In this document: piece by piece, positions 1-14,023 of the stretch
Numbering within the stretch: position 1 is the stretch's first letter
Layout of the letters: the number at the start of each line of letters is the position of its first letter
Assembly (NCBI GenBank): GCA_008360955.1
Contig: LUCM01005117.1
Span: 103,327 to 167,326, forward strand
Direction: 5' to 3'
Length of the DNA stretch: 64,000 bases
Source: Fasciolopsis buskii
Taxonomy: Eukaryota > Platyhelminthes > Trematoda > Plagiorchiida > Fasciolidae
Notes under the pieces: generated by a model
Seen by the model: the letters and a program-made list of their open reading frames with translations, nothing else
What the model was told of the DNA's origin: nothing
The model's database searches: none
Position numbers and translations under genes: made by a program

Positions 1-3000
1 GTGATTTGCAGTGCACATCAGGACGAGCATATTAGTAATTTGCAGTCGGTCGCGAATGCTTGGTACCAACGAGTCAAAACTGACAAATGTAATTTAGAAT
101 TGGATTTACCAATCGCAGAAATCTGTCCATTGATCTACAGGAAGCGTGCCACCGCTTTTGGCAGACATCGCTAAGTTTTTCAAGTGGACAGAAGTGAAAG
201 TGTACATGTGCTTGGCAAACAAGGCACCAGACAAAAGATGGAAAATCTTGAACTCTTTTATGATTAATTGCCAAATCACATTATACCAATGCACGTGAGT
301 ACTGCAAAGGCTATTTTGCGTCAAATGTAATTCACATATGACTGATAATAATAAACGTTTGAGTATGCACACAAAGCATGCTATGGAACTTAAAGGGTGT
401 TTTTGAAGCCTGTTAGAAAACACAAAAATAAAATCTTGAAACAATTTCCTTCGAGAAATTGTATTGTTCGGCCTTTTCAAGCATGTGATTGCATTTCGAA
501 GTTAATAAGATTAAAAGTGAAATTTTTCATCTTACACGATACACTGGTAAAACTAGCAGTCATTAGCAAAGTCAAACCAAGGTGAGTAACCATGAGTAGG
601 TGTGAAATACAAAAGCGATAATGAAATATAATTGTTGATCATGATACTAATTGAATGTGTGAAAACATTCGTATGGGATGAATCTTAAAGCATACATCCT
701 GATCGTGAACAAACAGCGTAATACTCATTTGGACAATAAAATGCCGTGACTGCGATTTTTTCAATAAAAAACAGTCACTGTTCGACATTTTGATAATCAA
801 TCTGGTTATCAAGATCGTGGGTCCGCAGTAGACTCCGTTGCTATCCATATTCTTTTTACCCTAAACCTTGATCATGTTTGCGGACATCCAGCACCCATGC
901 AATACGCCATCTGGGACAGCGGCTTAGCGAGGAAGTACGGATCTTAGAAAAACGGGGAACCATTCAGTTTGCTGACCGCATTCTTAAATGCTTTATAACA
1001 TTAAATTTCAGTCTGTCAGGGCAAATCACTCAAATAAACACTGATTATTTATTCATACACTTCGGCGACCACCAGTGATGACCCGAAAATTCTGAAATTA
1101 CAACCCGAAAAGGCCATTTGTGAACTAAGCACCTCGTGACTAGAATACCTGGTCCGTCATGGCAGACTCAATTCCGTCAAAGTCCAGCGATATGCAGACC
1201 AAGAAATCATGGTGCATGCTACGTGATATGCACGAATATGGTCAACTTAAAGGGGACGTAATTGTTTAATACTAGCAATTAGTGCATCATGTAAACCAAT
1301 CAACTAGTCTGCAACAATCAAAAACTTCCAACCACTTTGAGACTAAGTTCTTTGATTCAGTTCTGTATGACTCAGATTACCTGACGCTCGAAAATTACGA
1401 AATCCGCCAAAGAATGAGTGTGAATTACATTGCCACCCGTATAAATTCATGCGAAACTGTCGTTAGGCAAACAAATTTCCGACGGATTTTGTTGATTCGG
1501 GACTGAAAACCTGTTCTTAAACAAGAAACTTGTCTTCCGGGTGTGAAAGTATCCATCGATAGTTCACGGCTTCTCCAACCAATTGGCTGGTTGTTGATAG
1601 TAAATGTTAGAAAAGCCAATTCTGATGTTTAGTTGACATGGCGCGGTAAAGATGATGTTGCACTGTTAGACTGCGCTTGGGTTACCGAAGGGTTGGATTA
1701 ATACTGTGGATAAAGGCGTTCGATACGTGACTACAAAATTTGACGTTTCACTCATCGGCTATTCGTTTCACTTTTGCTCTTCTCATCCCTTGTGCCAAGT
1801 TATGACTATCAAAAAATATATAATAACCAGAGGAGGTATAAAAACACTACAATTTGGCAGAATTGACGCTTCAAGGACAGCAAGTGTTTATTTGAGGCGA
1901 TACAATTGGTTTCACTAACGATGCGAATATTGTGTAAACAGTGAAATCGAAGATTTCTTGTTTGGATGTGAAATCAAAATTATTATGTCTACTTCGCAAC
2001 CGTGAATACTTACTCAAATAGCTGTTGATCATGCAGCAACGGATGAAGAAAACCATATTGAAGATAACCGACAGGCAGACGAATATGATGATTGCTACCA
2101 TCAGTTCGAATGGCATTTTTGTCACTGAAATTGAAAAGTAAAGTAGAAGTGTACAAAAACATGTTACAACATGCTACCCAACATGCGGACGACGTATTAA
2201 CGGCTGCTTATGGAGCCTTGCTAACATGCTTAAAATGCGGAATAAGCAACATAGGGTTGCTGACAAACGACCGTTTTGAAGCGAAATTAAATAGTTCCGG
2301 GAGTGTCCAAAAGTTTGGAACTGATTAGTTCTAACTGTCTTAGGATGTCTATTAGAGATTCGATGTTAAAATGGCCGCCGTTGCTATTTGCAAGTCGTTC
2401 GAGTCTAACAACGGTTCTTTCAACGTAATGAATACCAATGGTTACAAAATAATTGTGGAACAAATAAGCACTCTTCTGACTTAACGGTCGCTTAAATCGG
2501 GACAACACAGAGAAGCGAACAGTCTGCTAGTTAGCGTTTGTACGGAAAAATCTGCCCTCATTTGCCTCAACGGCTGAATCATGTGCATATCAAGCAAACG
2601 AATATTGTTTTGTATATACATGAGTACAAATATGTACATATCCATATAACGAGCGAACACAATTGCCCGGAAGCACACGAGCGATGTCGCGGTTAATGTT
2701 GCTCATCCAGTTTACGTACCCGGTGCGCCTCCGATTAAACACCTTTACATATATATATCTGTGCATATATTACTTATAAAGTCGACGTGTATTTGTAGGA
2801 AAAAAATTGTTAAATTATCAGGAATATCAAATTCGTTTTGATTTAGAACTCTTTCATGTCGACGGGGTTTAACGTTTGATTATGTGGGAGAAGCTTAGGA
2901 ACTGAGTAGTTTAGATGAGAACTGACGAAGCAGAACTTCTGAGTATAATAATATTTTGAATCCATTACATTGGCAGAAAATTTGCAAAATGTCTATTGTT

Positions 3001-3594
3001 AAATGAACAAATGTTACAGCCTGATTGATTCGACTAAATCTGACATAAATGCAGGCGGAGATAATGATCATGCTATAGTTCTAAGTGTGTTCAGGGAGTT
3101 TTGCTACCGGACCACATCCAGGTGTACGTGAACATTTTGCATGTTATTCATTGCAAACCGACTATAGATTGCAAAATCACGCCGTATATACCTGAGTTTG
3201 TTTGTTCTAAGCTGACCACTACTCTTATTGGGATGTCCTCGGCACTCAGGTAGGATAACTCCGGTTGAGCTGTGAATTCTTAGATTGAGCAAATTTCAAG
3301 AAATCCATCGATGATGACCCCAGTCGGATTCCGACCCAGTCTTGGAGGACATGCATCCACTCAACGTGACTTCGTATTTCAGATGGTACTATAACGGCGA
3401 AGTCCATTTTGTCGAGGTCGATGGTATTTTACATGTCAATCAAAATGTCATTTGTTTTAGTCAACGATCTGTGGACACCAAAATGCATGCAGTTATAGGC
3501 AAGATTTTCCGATGTTTCATTTCCATATTACAAAGTAGGCCTTTCGATTTGTATCTGTATTGAAATTATTGAAATTACTTTGTACATCATTATG
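1..3594. other. non-coding or unassigned DNA
   Basis: I see no supportable gene. Open frames here are short and overlap on both strands. One weak minus-strand terminal-exon candidate lies at about 1425-1502: it follows a ttttcag acceptor and reads about 25 basic codons to a stop. A short AT-rich alternating stretch lies near 2750-2775. Confidence 0.5.
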
Positions 3595-3712
3595 AAGGAG
3601 TTTGCAGACAACAGAGGGCTGCCCACTTGAGAAATTTGTCCAGCCATGACTCGATCCGAATCCCGACCTTCAGGTTGAGATATAATTGCCTTGACCGCTG
3701 GAGCACAGCAGC
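3595..3712 (-). repeat. tRNA-derived SINE copy (diverged)
   Basis: Read on the minus strand, this has the same order as the clearer SINE at 54.5 kb: an A-box-like head with agcggtcaag, a region of about 35 bases ending in a diverged B-box (gggattcggatcga), then the family body word cagccctctgttgtctgc. The copy is old, with the B box changed at several positions, and its tail cannot be followed. Assignment rests on shared words with the copies at 25.0 and 46.1 kb. Confidence 0.6.
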
Positions 3713-6700
3713 CTATTAATGAGAATAAATCAGCAACCATTCACTTAGCAACGAAAACTCATTTGTTAAATGATAGGCTTTTGTTGTCCGCGATCGAATC
3801 AACTGACTTTGTCTTCCCCTTGTCTACATTCTGTTTCCCATGTACATCATATATGGCAGTTACTTCAAATAAGTCTTGTTTCTCTGAAAATAAGACACCT
3901 TCAGTTTTCCTTAAAATTTGTTTCTATAAAATGCTTGCAAACTTGCATTGCCATTTCCACATAAGATGTATAGAACAAGCCAAAAATGATTCGAGTGGCT
4001 CTTTTTCACTTCAAAGCCCAACAGTGCCTACCTATTTCCGAGCAGTTAAATTGAACGAGGCACAGACTTAACACATTTGCAACTTAATGACTGTCAGAAC
4101 GAAATAATTCGATGGTAAATAGCTCCGTTAGTTGAGTGGCTGAAAGATTCGATTCATACTTATTCGCTAAAGCCAGTCAGTGCTGCTTCAGTTTTGGGAT
4201 GATATACAAGTGAGCAAAGGGCACCGTTGTTCATGCCCTCTTGTCCAATTATTACCATTTTAGATTATACGGTGCTTTAAACCGGTTCGACCATTCATCC
4301 GGATCTGCAATACACACGGACTTTGTCCTCGTCTGCCTCTCGGGCAATCAAAAATTCACAAGAAGTATCCATAAAAATTAGATCTTGTAATGACAGTAGA
4401 TGGGGCTGAGTATGAAAGATTGATTCTCAGGGGATAATTTTTGTAAGTCACAGCAATCAACCTAAAATACTGTCTCCAAAATGAGCTCACCGCATCATTA
4501 CGGCGACATAGGGCAATCTTGAGAGAGATATGGAAGAGCGCATCAAATAAGCTAAAAAGCATCGAGATCAAGGTATATGTTTCGAAGAATTCATGTATTT
4601 TCTTTTTGATCATTTTTTCTAAACTAACAATTCTTCCATCCATGAGACCGGTTTTCGAGGCTCAGCTTGAATACAGAAAGATAACAACAAGAAATTTGCT
4701 CAAATCAAAGCAAAGTGCAGGAATAATGTGGGAGGGAAATAGCTCTCACTTCTGCCAGAGATTCTATTTTTAGACCAATGCAAAGGACTAATATTCATTA
4801 GTTTTTAATTGAAAAAATCAGTCAGTGTTGGGGCCACATGAAATGAAATCATGTATTTCAAACCACTTAAGGGAGTGATCCACTCTTCGGTGTTCATCGT
4901 TGGAGCTAAAATACCCTTTAAACTCTTGCAGTGTAAAACACTTGTCCAACATTCTAGTCGCCTTAAAGTTTTGCTGCATCACGGAATAGGAATCGTGTTG
5001 ACAATTTTCGGTATCAATGGCCGATTGATACACTTTATCCAACAACATCAATGGGAATACGATGGATGAAATAATCGCACAAATCAAAAAAATGTCGCCA
5101 ATCTATCGGCTGTTGTAAACTATCTTGTAAACTTCACCAGGTAGCAAAGAGTAGTAGAAATATTTGGTTTTTATCAAGGTAAATTGAGGGCAGAATATCT
5201 TATTGGTGCATGAGCGTTATTCATCGACTAGCGACTGCATTCTTATCTAGTGAATATCCGAGCATCTTATACATCCATTATCGAGTTCGCCCTACAGTTT
5301 TCAGGTGACGGTGGAAAACGATAATCTCTGTAATCGACGAGTATGGATGTAGAGACCACAAAAACTTTAACTTCGGTTGTACACGAATAACAATAACCTG
5401 GCATCAGTATCAAATCCACCAACGAGGACTGGATCGATTGTTCCTAAACAAGCTATGCAGCATCGCGCGTAGTTGAGGACTGAAAAATGCTATATAGATG
5501 GCAGACCTGTCCATTCAAAGTTGAATCACGCGTAACTCCGTGTGTGGCGATATTTCTGTGTTTGAAGAAAACGATCACTGGAAAGAAATTTCACAAATTA
5601 ATCAACATTAATACCAGAGCAATATTTACGTGAGCTGGTTTAACACTGGTAACTATGGCCTATTTAGTGTGAAAACATTTTCCTTCGTTGCTTGAAATTT
5701 TCCCGAAAATTTATATTCGTTTATTTTGATTTCAACCCAAGGATATTAGAACCCTCACAGGTTTTCTGAAGGAATAATATCAGTTCTGTATTTGGAATTT
5801 TTGACCGGAATGCACATATGTTAAGAGAGAACAAACTACTCAATACCGTCCAAAATATTCCTAGCTGAACAAGTTTCTTTCAGCACAAACGTTCACAATA
5901 TAAAGAGAACGTGAAACAAAAACAGGAAAAAGGTATGGAGAAATACACGTTTGTTCCCCATTTTTTGTCCATATCTATGAAACTATTCGTCAGTGCGTGA
6001 TCGTATTCAGCTGAGCACTAAAAGCAATGTATGCATTGCATAATCGCTCCTGATTTTTCGGACATAATCGGGTTTGAGTTACTCGAGCTATCTAAGACAA
6101 CTCTCAAGTTTTTGACAAACTTCCATGGTAGGCGATGTTGCATTTGTTCGTGGTTTGGCAAATATATGCACGAGGACTCCCTCACAGTAACTTACACCCA
6201 TGAGAACGACAAATTGAGTTTTACTTAGGAAAACCAGCGTTCCCTCCATGACTGCTAAGATTATAAGTCAGAACGCCTATGCCTGAAAGACTATATTTGG
6301 ACTGGCAAATAAATATATTTATATATTCACCTTTGGCAAAGAATCCTAGTTTGGATGGAAACGTCATAATTAACGTTACAGCTCAGTTTACGCCTCCTAA
6401 CCTATAAAAGATAAATGTATACGTGTTAATAGCATAAACTTTTGACAAGGCTTGTGGTGAGGTAGATAGAAAAGAGAAGCAATCAGAGTTCACTGCTAAT
6501 CCTAATCCTTAACGTTAAAATAAGGGTTCAGACAAAAACAACGAAGTCGTTTGCAACAAAACACTTAGCACAGTCCACAGCTTACGTTTGCAAAATATTG
6601 TTAAATTGTCACTCGTCACAATTTTGTGGTTATTTAGCCCTCGCCGAATGAATGCTTTGCATCACTTCACTTCAATGTCAAACAGCTCCGGGAAAGAATG

Positions 6701-7340
6701 ACAAGCATGTAAACGTCAGGTCCAGGTTGGCTGAGAATTCGAGAGTGAAAGTGTCTCACGTTGTAAAAAGGGAGAGTCAAAATTCTTAAAATGACCAATT
6801 TTATAGAATAACGATACAATGACAAAATAGAATCCTAGCGACCAACCACGGCACAGACCGAACTGCTAATTGTATTTGGCGTGCATATATGTACAGATAT
6901 ATGTATATATGCATGCAATGACTGGATGACTTCGTTTCTATCAAAATGTCCCTCAAACTACACACATTACCTCCAGTCCGAACATGTAACACAGTTAAAC
7001 GGCGAATGTAGTATTCTAGTTGACACATCAGCCGAATCGATGTGCCGATTTTGCCAGCACAAATTACCACTTGGTGTTACCGCTATGATTAGTATGCATA
7101 CTGCATTTTCACAATCCAAGGAGGGGGTTGAAGGAAAGTGATTTGTTCTGGAGGATCAATTCGTTTATTTTGATTCAGCATTTTCAACTGTAATGAAACA
7201 GTCTAAGTCTATCGGAAAATCGTGCGTGAGTTATTTGTGTCCAAATATCTTCATGGTCAAGCATACTGGCCGTATTGTTATGATGCTGTTTTTTGAAATC
7301 TAAACTCAGTTGTCTGAACCTTATCGGCAACCTCAAAAGA
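3713..7340. other. non-coding or unassigned DNA
   Basis: No gene is supported. A minus-strand frame at 4818-5090 opens with a hydrophobic stretch (IFLICAIISSIVFPLMLL) and runs about 90 codons to a stop, but its upstream acceptor is purine-rich and frames of this length are common here by chance. A short plus-strand candidate follows a good acceptor (ctacagttttcag) at about 5305. An alternating AT palindromic stretch lies at 6882-6915. Confidence 0.4.
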
Positions 7341-7545
7341 TAATAGTAGTAGTGGTAGCAGTAATAGCTGCAATAGTTGTAGCAGTAGCATTAGTAGTTT
7401 CAACGCTAGTAACAAAAAGTAGTTATGATATCAATACCAATGTCGTTTTAAGTAGTAATGATAATGACAGTAATATTATTGGCATTATTGTAAGTCGTAC
7501 CACTGATAGCGATAATATTAGCCGTATTAGTAGCGATGGCGTTAG
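7341..7545. repeat. degenerate GTA/TAC trinucleotide repeat
   Basis: A run rich in gta, agt and related triplets (tagtagtagtggtagcagtaatag) decays towards its right end. It creates an artificial open frame rich in Val and Ala, then Ser, Asn and Asp, which should not be read as a transmembrane protein. The same motif on the opposite strand forms the tract at 63.2-63.5 kb. Confidence 0.8.
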
Positions 7546-8592
7546 CCGTGTTTATCTACGGGCATTTGACCACATCAGATTACTGGATATTGAAATAAAT
7601 GCAACGTAGTCAATTAGCAATTACATTTATATAACAAGTTCTGGGAATAGTGGAACTACATGCTCAGAACTGTGCAAGTCAACTAATTTTTGGTCCGGAA
7701 CCAAGTGTTGCTGCAAGTTAATTGGTCCTCGTGCCAGTGAGGAAATCTGACAATGGTTATTTGCTTACTCGATATTTTTCAAACTGCAGGTGACAGGATA
7801 ACCATAAAAATCATGGATTAACTGTTTATTCACACCATGCCGTGAACGACCAACTTTGGTGCATTGCAACTACAAAGGAACTTTGTATTTTTATTTGTAT
7901 ATTTCCCTTCTTTATTATATCAGTAAGTAGTTTGTTCCTCCAAAGGCGATTGTGGTTAACTGAAAGCTGACAGGTAGAAAAATTCTCTGGCAACATTCTG
8001 GATGAACTGGTATCAGAGTGACAGGGTGATCAACGTTGATCACTTTTAGATTGAAGTACTTAGCCCCAGGAAAAACCACGTTGGACCGACCCTCTGGACT
8101 CCGGACTGCTAGTTGTTAGTTTGCGTCACACCAGCGGGTAGTTTCCTTCCTCGTTTGTCTCAAATAAGTGGATTTAAAGGCCTTCCAAGCTTGGAATAAC
8201 ACTGACCAAATATTTTATTTGAAATCACTTCATTTAGCATGAGGTCTTTTGGCCACCAATGCGATGTAGAGGAACAACTGAGTCAAACACTCATTTAAAT
8301 GATTATGATCCAGTGATGTGAACATCTGGAAGAATTGTAGTACTTTCGGAGAACTGCACTGAAAGCACGAGAAGAAAATCGGTTATCCGAGGTGAAATTT
8401 GAAACAATGTAATTTGTCAATGAGAATGAATCTACTTCAATTTCGTTTCATTATGCAAAACTAAAAACGCAACCATTTAATCTGAAACAAATGCACGAAA
8501 AGCTGTCATGCTTGATCATTCTGATGAGATATTGCGAATGTGATTGATTTTTTTTGCACTTTCGCTTTTATTGTCCTGGGTTTATTTTGCAG

Positions 8593-8750
8593 GAAACAGA
8601 ACAGTGCAAAATTACCAGGGATTTACCACGATAGAGTTCCTGGTACCGAATCTCATGAACAATAAACAACCAGCGAGATATTATTCATGGAGCAATGTTA
8701 TCAACTTTTGTCATCACTTTGCCCGAGACGCGTTCTCACCGAAAACGTAA
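8593..8750 (+). CDS. candidate exon, unknown protein
   Basis: A strong acceptor (gggtttattttgcag) precedes an open frame of about 52 codons ending in TAA. After two leading bases (phase 1) the translation begins NRTVQNYQGFTTIEFLVP and ends FARDAFSPKT. It resembles ordinary protein sequence but I recognise no family. An internal GT at the gttcctg/gtaccg junction could act as a weak donor, so the true exon may be shorter. No partner exon was found nearby, so this remains a single-exon guess. Confidence 0.25.
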
Positions 8751-8893
8751 ATCCCTTTTTATGAAATTTTAAGTTTGAATACGACGCAGACACAGGGCGA
8801 TGACGTATCCGATTGCGTTCAACAAAATGTTCAGCGTAATGACATCATGCAGCCCGACTACACGGTGTCCACGGGCTCGGCTTGTCTTGTCTT

Positions 8894-8934
8894 ACACACA
8901 CACATACACACATACACACACACAGGGGTCCGAG
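8894..8934. repeat. CA dinucleotide repeat
   Basis: Imperfect (CA)n of about 41 bases, interrupted by two T substitutions. Confidence 0.9.
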
Positions 8935-11900
8935 TCCAAAGCCGTTTTGCCAGGACATTTTTAGGTACTTTTCTTGCACTAGTTAAGAAAGGATTCGGTC
9001 ACTGGGGGTTGAAGCCTATCGCGCGACTTTCTTGGATGGCCCACAAGTGACATGTAACGCGATGCAAATGGCAAGATAATCGCTTCAAATTTGTAGCAAC
9101 CACAGGGAGTTAGATGAGGCAAAAATGTGTCGCCGGGAGACAGCCCCAACGGACAGCATTAACATGCCAGTTAAAAACTTGACAATTACGCATGTTAGCC
9201 TTTGCTGGTCAGATCAAATGCGCATAGGATGGGCTGCTAATGTAACACTATGGCCCAAAATGGCGTCCCAACCAGCAGAATCATTACCAATTCAGCATGC
9301 TCGTCGAAACAAGACGAAAAGGAACTGAATATTCATTTTCTTAGTCTAAACACAGTTAAATTTATCCGGGACTTATTGAAATAATCTTTGTATAAATTAT
9401 TTCTATAACCATATTGAGTTTGTTCGAAATCAATCGGGTTGGATGTTTTCTAGGTTTACACAACCGTCTCCTCTTCATCTAAAGCCAACAGAGATGACAA
9501 TTTTATTCGTTATTTTTAGCCAATAATTATTCGTCAACTTCTACCCCGGGGACATGAGATTCGTTTTGTTTACGATCGTTGTGCAGTTAGTCCGTAGGAT
9601 ATTAAGATCGGATTAGTGTTTCCCAGTTTCGACTATAGACTTTTCTTCCGATCTCCGAGGCCAATCGCTAAGTCACAGAAAGGATAAATTCTTAATAATA
9701 TTGCTATTCATGTATTATAATATTCTAGGAGTGGAATCAGAGGTGAACCGTTGTTATCTGAATACAATCGAGTGAATGGGCGATTAGCAACTGCGAGTTA
9801 TATTCATCCGTTAGCTGTTCTATTCTCTTCTTCGACAGCAGGAGAGTGATGCATCCCATTCAGGACTGAGCCAGGATCAACTGAAAACACTTTGGGGAGT
9901 AATTTAATCGCCAGTAGAAATACTCGATTCATCGAAATTGAAGTTGTTATGCACAATTCGAGTAAATAAAATGTTACTACCAAATTGAGCACCGGTAACA
10001 TAAAGTTGATTGTTTCCGGGAAATAATGTACGAGAAAACCACGAAACTGTTTCCTATTGTAATTCCCCACTACCTTTCACTAAGTTTCGTCAATTACTCG
10101 ATGTCATAACCTATTTTGAAATATTTATACTAGTATATTTGGAGAAGAATAAGATGGAATAAGAATTTTGGTCGGTTGTTCTCAAATTACCAGAATGCAC
10201 TGAAATATGAGACCAAGAACGGATATGTCAGAGCATAAAACACCGACTAAACAGTTCTACTTGCACCCTTTCATTTGATACGATATCCGTTTCCGACGCC
10301 GTTTTGATTGCCCTAGGGTAAAATGGTACAACAAACCGAAATTTGGAGTACATCAAAGCCAGAAATTTACACTGATTACGTCTAGGGGAATTTTTCTGGA
10401 ATACATCTCATTTATGACGTGTACAAAAGTGACGGACTATTTGATTCAGTTTGCAAAATGACTTTGAAGTCCACTTTGATGGCATGTTGCTGATTTTTTA
10501 CTGGTTGACCAGCAAGCATTATTAGTCCACTACTGAATTTCGCTGACTGGAAAATTCCGAAAAAAATCAGCACTCAAGTGTCCTCAACAAAATACAGACC
10601 TTTAAACGTGAACGTTTCATCGCATAGATCCAGCAACACTGTCAAATAAATGGCTAAATGATTTATTTTGCGACGTACTTGATAACAAGGAAAAACTGAC
10701 CAAATAAAAGGAAATTCATTGCCTTGCTGATAGGGATAAAATGAGTCAGTTTATCAGGGAATATGGGGTAGGCTTCTCGAGGGACATTTTTTATTAGTAA
10801 TTGAAAACTAAAGTCGAAAAGGATTCCAGTGATGCACAAAGCGTCTTCTCAAGGTCACGCCCACCAACAGGGCTATAATTTAGATAATTAATCATTTCCA
10901 TGAACCCTCCGAATTCACAAATTGTGTAATTCTACAACTGAAGTCTGCCATGAACCACAACTCTCTAGATCTCGACTGATTCCGTTCTTACGGAATCCTT
11001 GCCTTACTTAGCAGAAAGCGTCAGTTGTAAATGTTTGTCGAGCCTTAAACATCCTTGTCATACGGAAAATAATCCAAGCAGATTTCTGCAGTTTAAACAA
11101 AAATGCATTCGGGCAAATCTAATACTCCCTAACAGTTGATTACTATTTGCATTTGTGCCGAAAATCCGTTTGTAAATTGCAATAAACGTCCGACTCTTGA
11201 CGTGTATGTTAACTTATTCAACCTAATTTATCATTTCCTGACCATTAAAGTTGGTCATATATTTTCCTGACTATGAAAAGGCCTTTATTAGAGCTGGTAA
11301 CTAGAAGATGCCTTTAGTTGCTTCGATGTACCAGTTTAACAAACCGCTTTTTAATCCGTTTTGTCGCAGTGCTTTATCGATAACTCTTTCCTTCTCTTTT
11401 AGTTACCGATGAAGCGTATGTTTCGACTTGGACGGATTATATGGCTGTTTACGTGATTTCGGAATCTGAAGACCAGCTTCTATGAAAAATGAAAAAATTC
11501 CAGAAATATTTGCCGTTTTCGAAGTTAATATTTTACTCTTGAAAAACCGGGAACTAGCTTTGAATTTCCGAGTTGGGCTGCCTTTATGGTACAATAAAAT
11601 AAGTTCTTTAATCTAAAGACTGTTTTTCTGCGTATCCGTAAAAGATGTCGGCTGACTGAAATGTATTGTTCAGCTGTAGGCAGACATAAATGCGATGCGA
11701 ATCAAATGAAGCACCTCGGGTGCTCCTCAAATTACTCGGCTCTTTCACTTTCGATGGCATGGAGTCTCGATGGAATAGCATAGCTAAATGACAACCCTAA
11801 ATGAGTTGACTTTGTTACGGTATACTAACTAAGGCGAACTATGCTACGCAGTCCCAGCAAGCTTATTCCGGTTTGAAAAAGCAAGCTTTCGTTTACCCAA

Positions 11901-13881
11901 ATTCTGATGCAACTAACCAATTTACCAAGCTCATAGCTATCTAGTCAAGTTAGCTGTCACTACTAAAATCGGCCTCAGCATGTTGTGCAACTGGACTTCA
12001 TTATTTTGAAACTGTTATTGAAACTGACTTTTCTTCACCGGCGTCACTCAACCTGTTGAACTGCAATAACAAGTTACGAATCACTCACTCCATGATATTG
12101 GGAAGGATACTACCCAACCAAAACAGGTCACACTAAGGGATTCATAGTCGACCGGTCTGAGATGTTTTTCTCGTGTGCAGCGCTGGCAATCACACAAAAG
12201 AAGTTAGTAATGCAATACTCCATTTTACCCTAATCTAGATCGACTGGGCAGCCTAGATCGAAGAACATGATCATTGGCTCGCTTCGCAAGAGCCACAGTG
12301 GCCACCACTGTCTAGAATGCAAAATCCCAGTGACTAACTTTACACGAATGCTCAAATTGACGTCCACGTGACTATGGTCGACCTCTGTGGTTAGGCAGGT
12401 CATGAGCACTCAAAAACAATCTTCTCATCATCATAGAACATGAGGGGCAGTCAGTGCATCTTCCTTGCGCGAGGATTCTGATTAGCTCGTGAACACCAGG
12501 ACTTGAAATTTGGCGTGACTTTGTCCCCGCCACGATAACGAAATAGTGCAACGTTTTAATTTTAAGTCGCAATGACCAGAAACCATCATCAAACCACTGT
12601 ATAAGGCTTGGAGAGGGGACAGGGCTTGCTTCTTTATGCATGGTTCCAGCAAGATATGATCCATTTAAGGCCGTTACAGTTGATCTTTCTCATTAGGAAA
12701 TAGGGCGGGATTTCAATCAAATTTCAGTTGGACATGTTTTGCAATGCGACCTTCTCAAGAAAATTGCTAATTTTCTCTACTACATACGGTAAACTGTGCA
12801 ATTTTTGTTGACGTGTTTTTATTTGTTATTGGAAGTGATATTCATTGTTGGACAATTTTGGAGATTTCATTTCATATTCGGCATTCCTTTCAAATCCACC
12901 AGTCATACGAGTCACGGGAGGTTCAAACAGGAAAGTTATTAAACAACCACTTAACAGTTCCGCCCTGCGTCCCATTAAAATGGTGAAAACGCATTGTTGT
13001 TATCAGTCTAAGGAAACGCGAAATTATTTACGCATTGTGCAGGCGCATGAAGTAAATATTCTATGTACATTTACCGGAAACTGCAAGATAGCAGTTTATA
13101 AGCGGAAGAAAGTCACCGTCTTTTATCTCAGCTTAGTCGATTCCATCGATAACAAACGTGAATACGTGATAGAATGGTGTCCAGAATCTTGAGCGACTCA
13201 GATCATTTTACCCGTGTTGCCATGCTGCTATTAAATTCACCATTTCTCAAAGCCTTGGTCTATCAGCCCTGCCCAGCTCTGATGAAAACCGCCTACAAGA
13301 CAATACGAATTGCCTTCTGATCAGCCCGTCTTGTGGTTCTGCATCTTATTGCTAGTCTTTAGGCCAAATCATCAGACTTTCTGTACTTCAATGTCTTTGG
13401 GCGATCTCCTCGACAGCAAAGACTTGTTCCAGCGGAAGAAAGTTTTATTGCTTCCAGTAGCTCAATGCCACATGTAGAGTGGAAATAAGTTTCCGAAAAA
13501 AAACTGAATGGTACCGTCCGGAATCTAACTGGTTACTGGGAGCTCATCAGGCTACGACTAATCCAGTGTAGATTAGGGAAACTCAGTTGTTTGCAGAGCG
13601 CTGAACTCCGGCGAAAACCCATTGTTAAATGTAGCAAGACAGCAATGAGTGCCAGGCACACAGTCGTTCTCTACAGATAACCAGCTATGTCCGACCCATC
13701 AGGGTCGGTGTAACAGATGAACAGCAATCGTTCAGATCAAAAGAGCACACAAAAGAAGGAACTGTGAACCACCAAGACAAAAAAGTTGTTAAAAATTTCA
13801 CGGTCAAACTGAACAAAGTTGTTCAGTCAATGCCAGAGAATATCACTAATGCAGAACTAAATAAATTCTATCTAAGACTAC
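8935..13881. other. non-coding or unassigned DNA
   Basis: No gene is supported. The longest frame (12845-13192, +, 115 codons from a TTG) has no clear splice context and is within chance expectation. A short plus-strand candidate follows a pyrimidine-rich acceptor (ttttctcgtgtgcag) at about 12181 and reads 18 codons to a stop. Confidence 0.4.
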
Positions 13882-14023
13882 CTGTGTCGAAACTTGTTTG
13901 ACAAATCGTGAGAATTGTTTATCTGATTCGACTTGATTTAACCAGATGAAGCCATTTATGGTTATCTTTTCATTGGAATTTGGGACCCGTCCGTGCCAGC
14001 TGAATCCATGCCAGCGAGCAAAA
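13882..14023 (-). CDS. candidate internal exon, unknown protein
   Basis: On the minus strand a good acceptor (tccatttctgtttgcag) is followed by 142 open bases and a possible donor (acacag/gtagtc). In the open frame (phase 2 in, phase 0 out) the exon reads FARWHGFSWHGRVPNSNEK, continues through NGFIWLNQVESDKQFSRF and ends VSTQ. The sequence is protein-like and rich in aromatic residues, but I do not recognise the family. Its entry phase matches one reading of the next candidate exon upstream on this strand (15508-15628), so the two could belong to one gene. The donor is non-consensus after GTAG, which lowers confidence. Confidence 0.35.

Noticed and set aside
3691..4071. A 126-codon open frame, among the longest
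   Set aside because: It begins inside the antisense SINE, has no splice context or domain, and frames of this size are expected by chance.
4128..4165. A tRNA-like word (ctccgttagttgagtggctga)
   Set aside because: A possible A-box remnant only; no B-box, no repeat partner and no cloverleaf.
7310..7609. A 99-codon frame with a hydrophobic N-terminus that looks like a membrane protein
   Set aside because: It is translated trinucleotide repeat.
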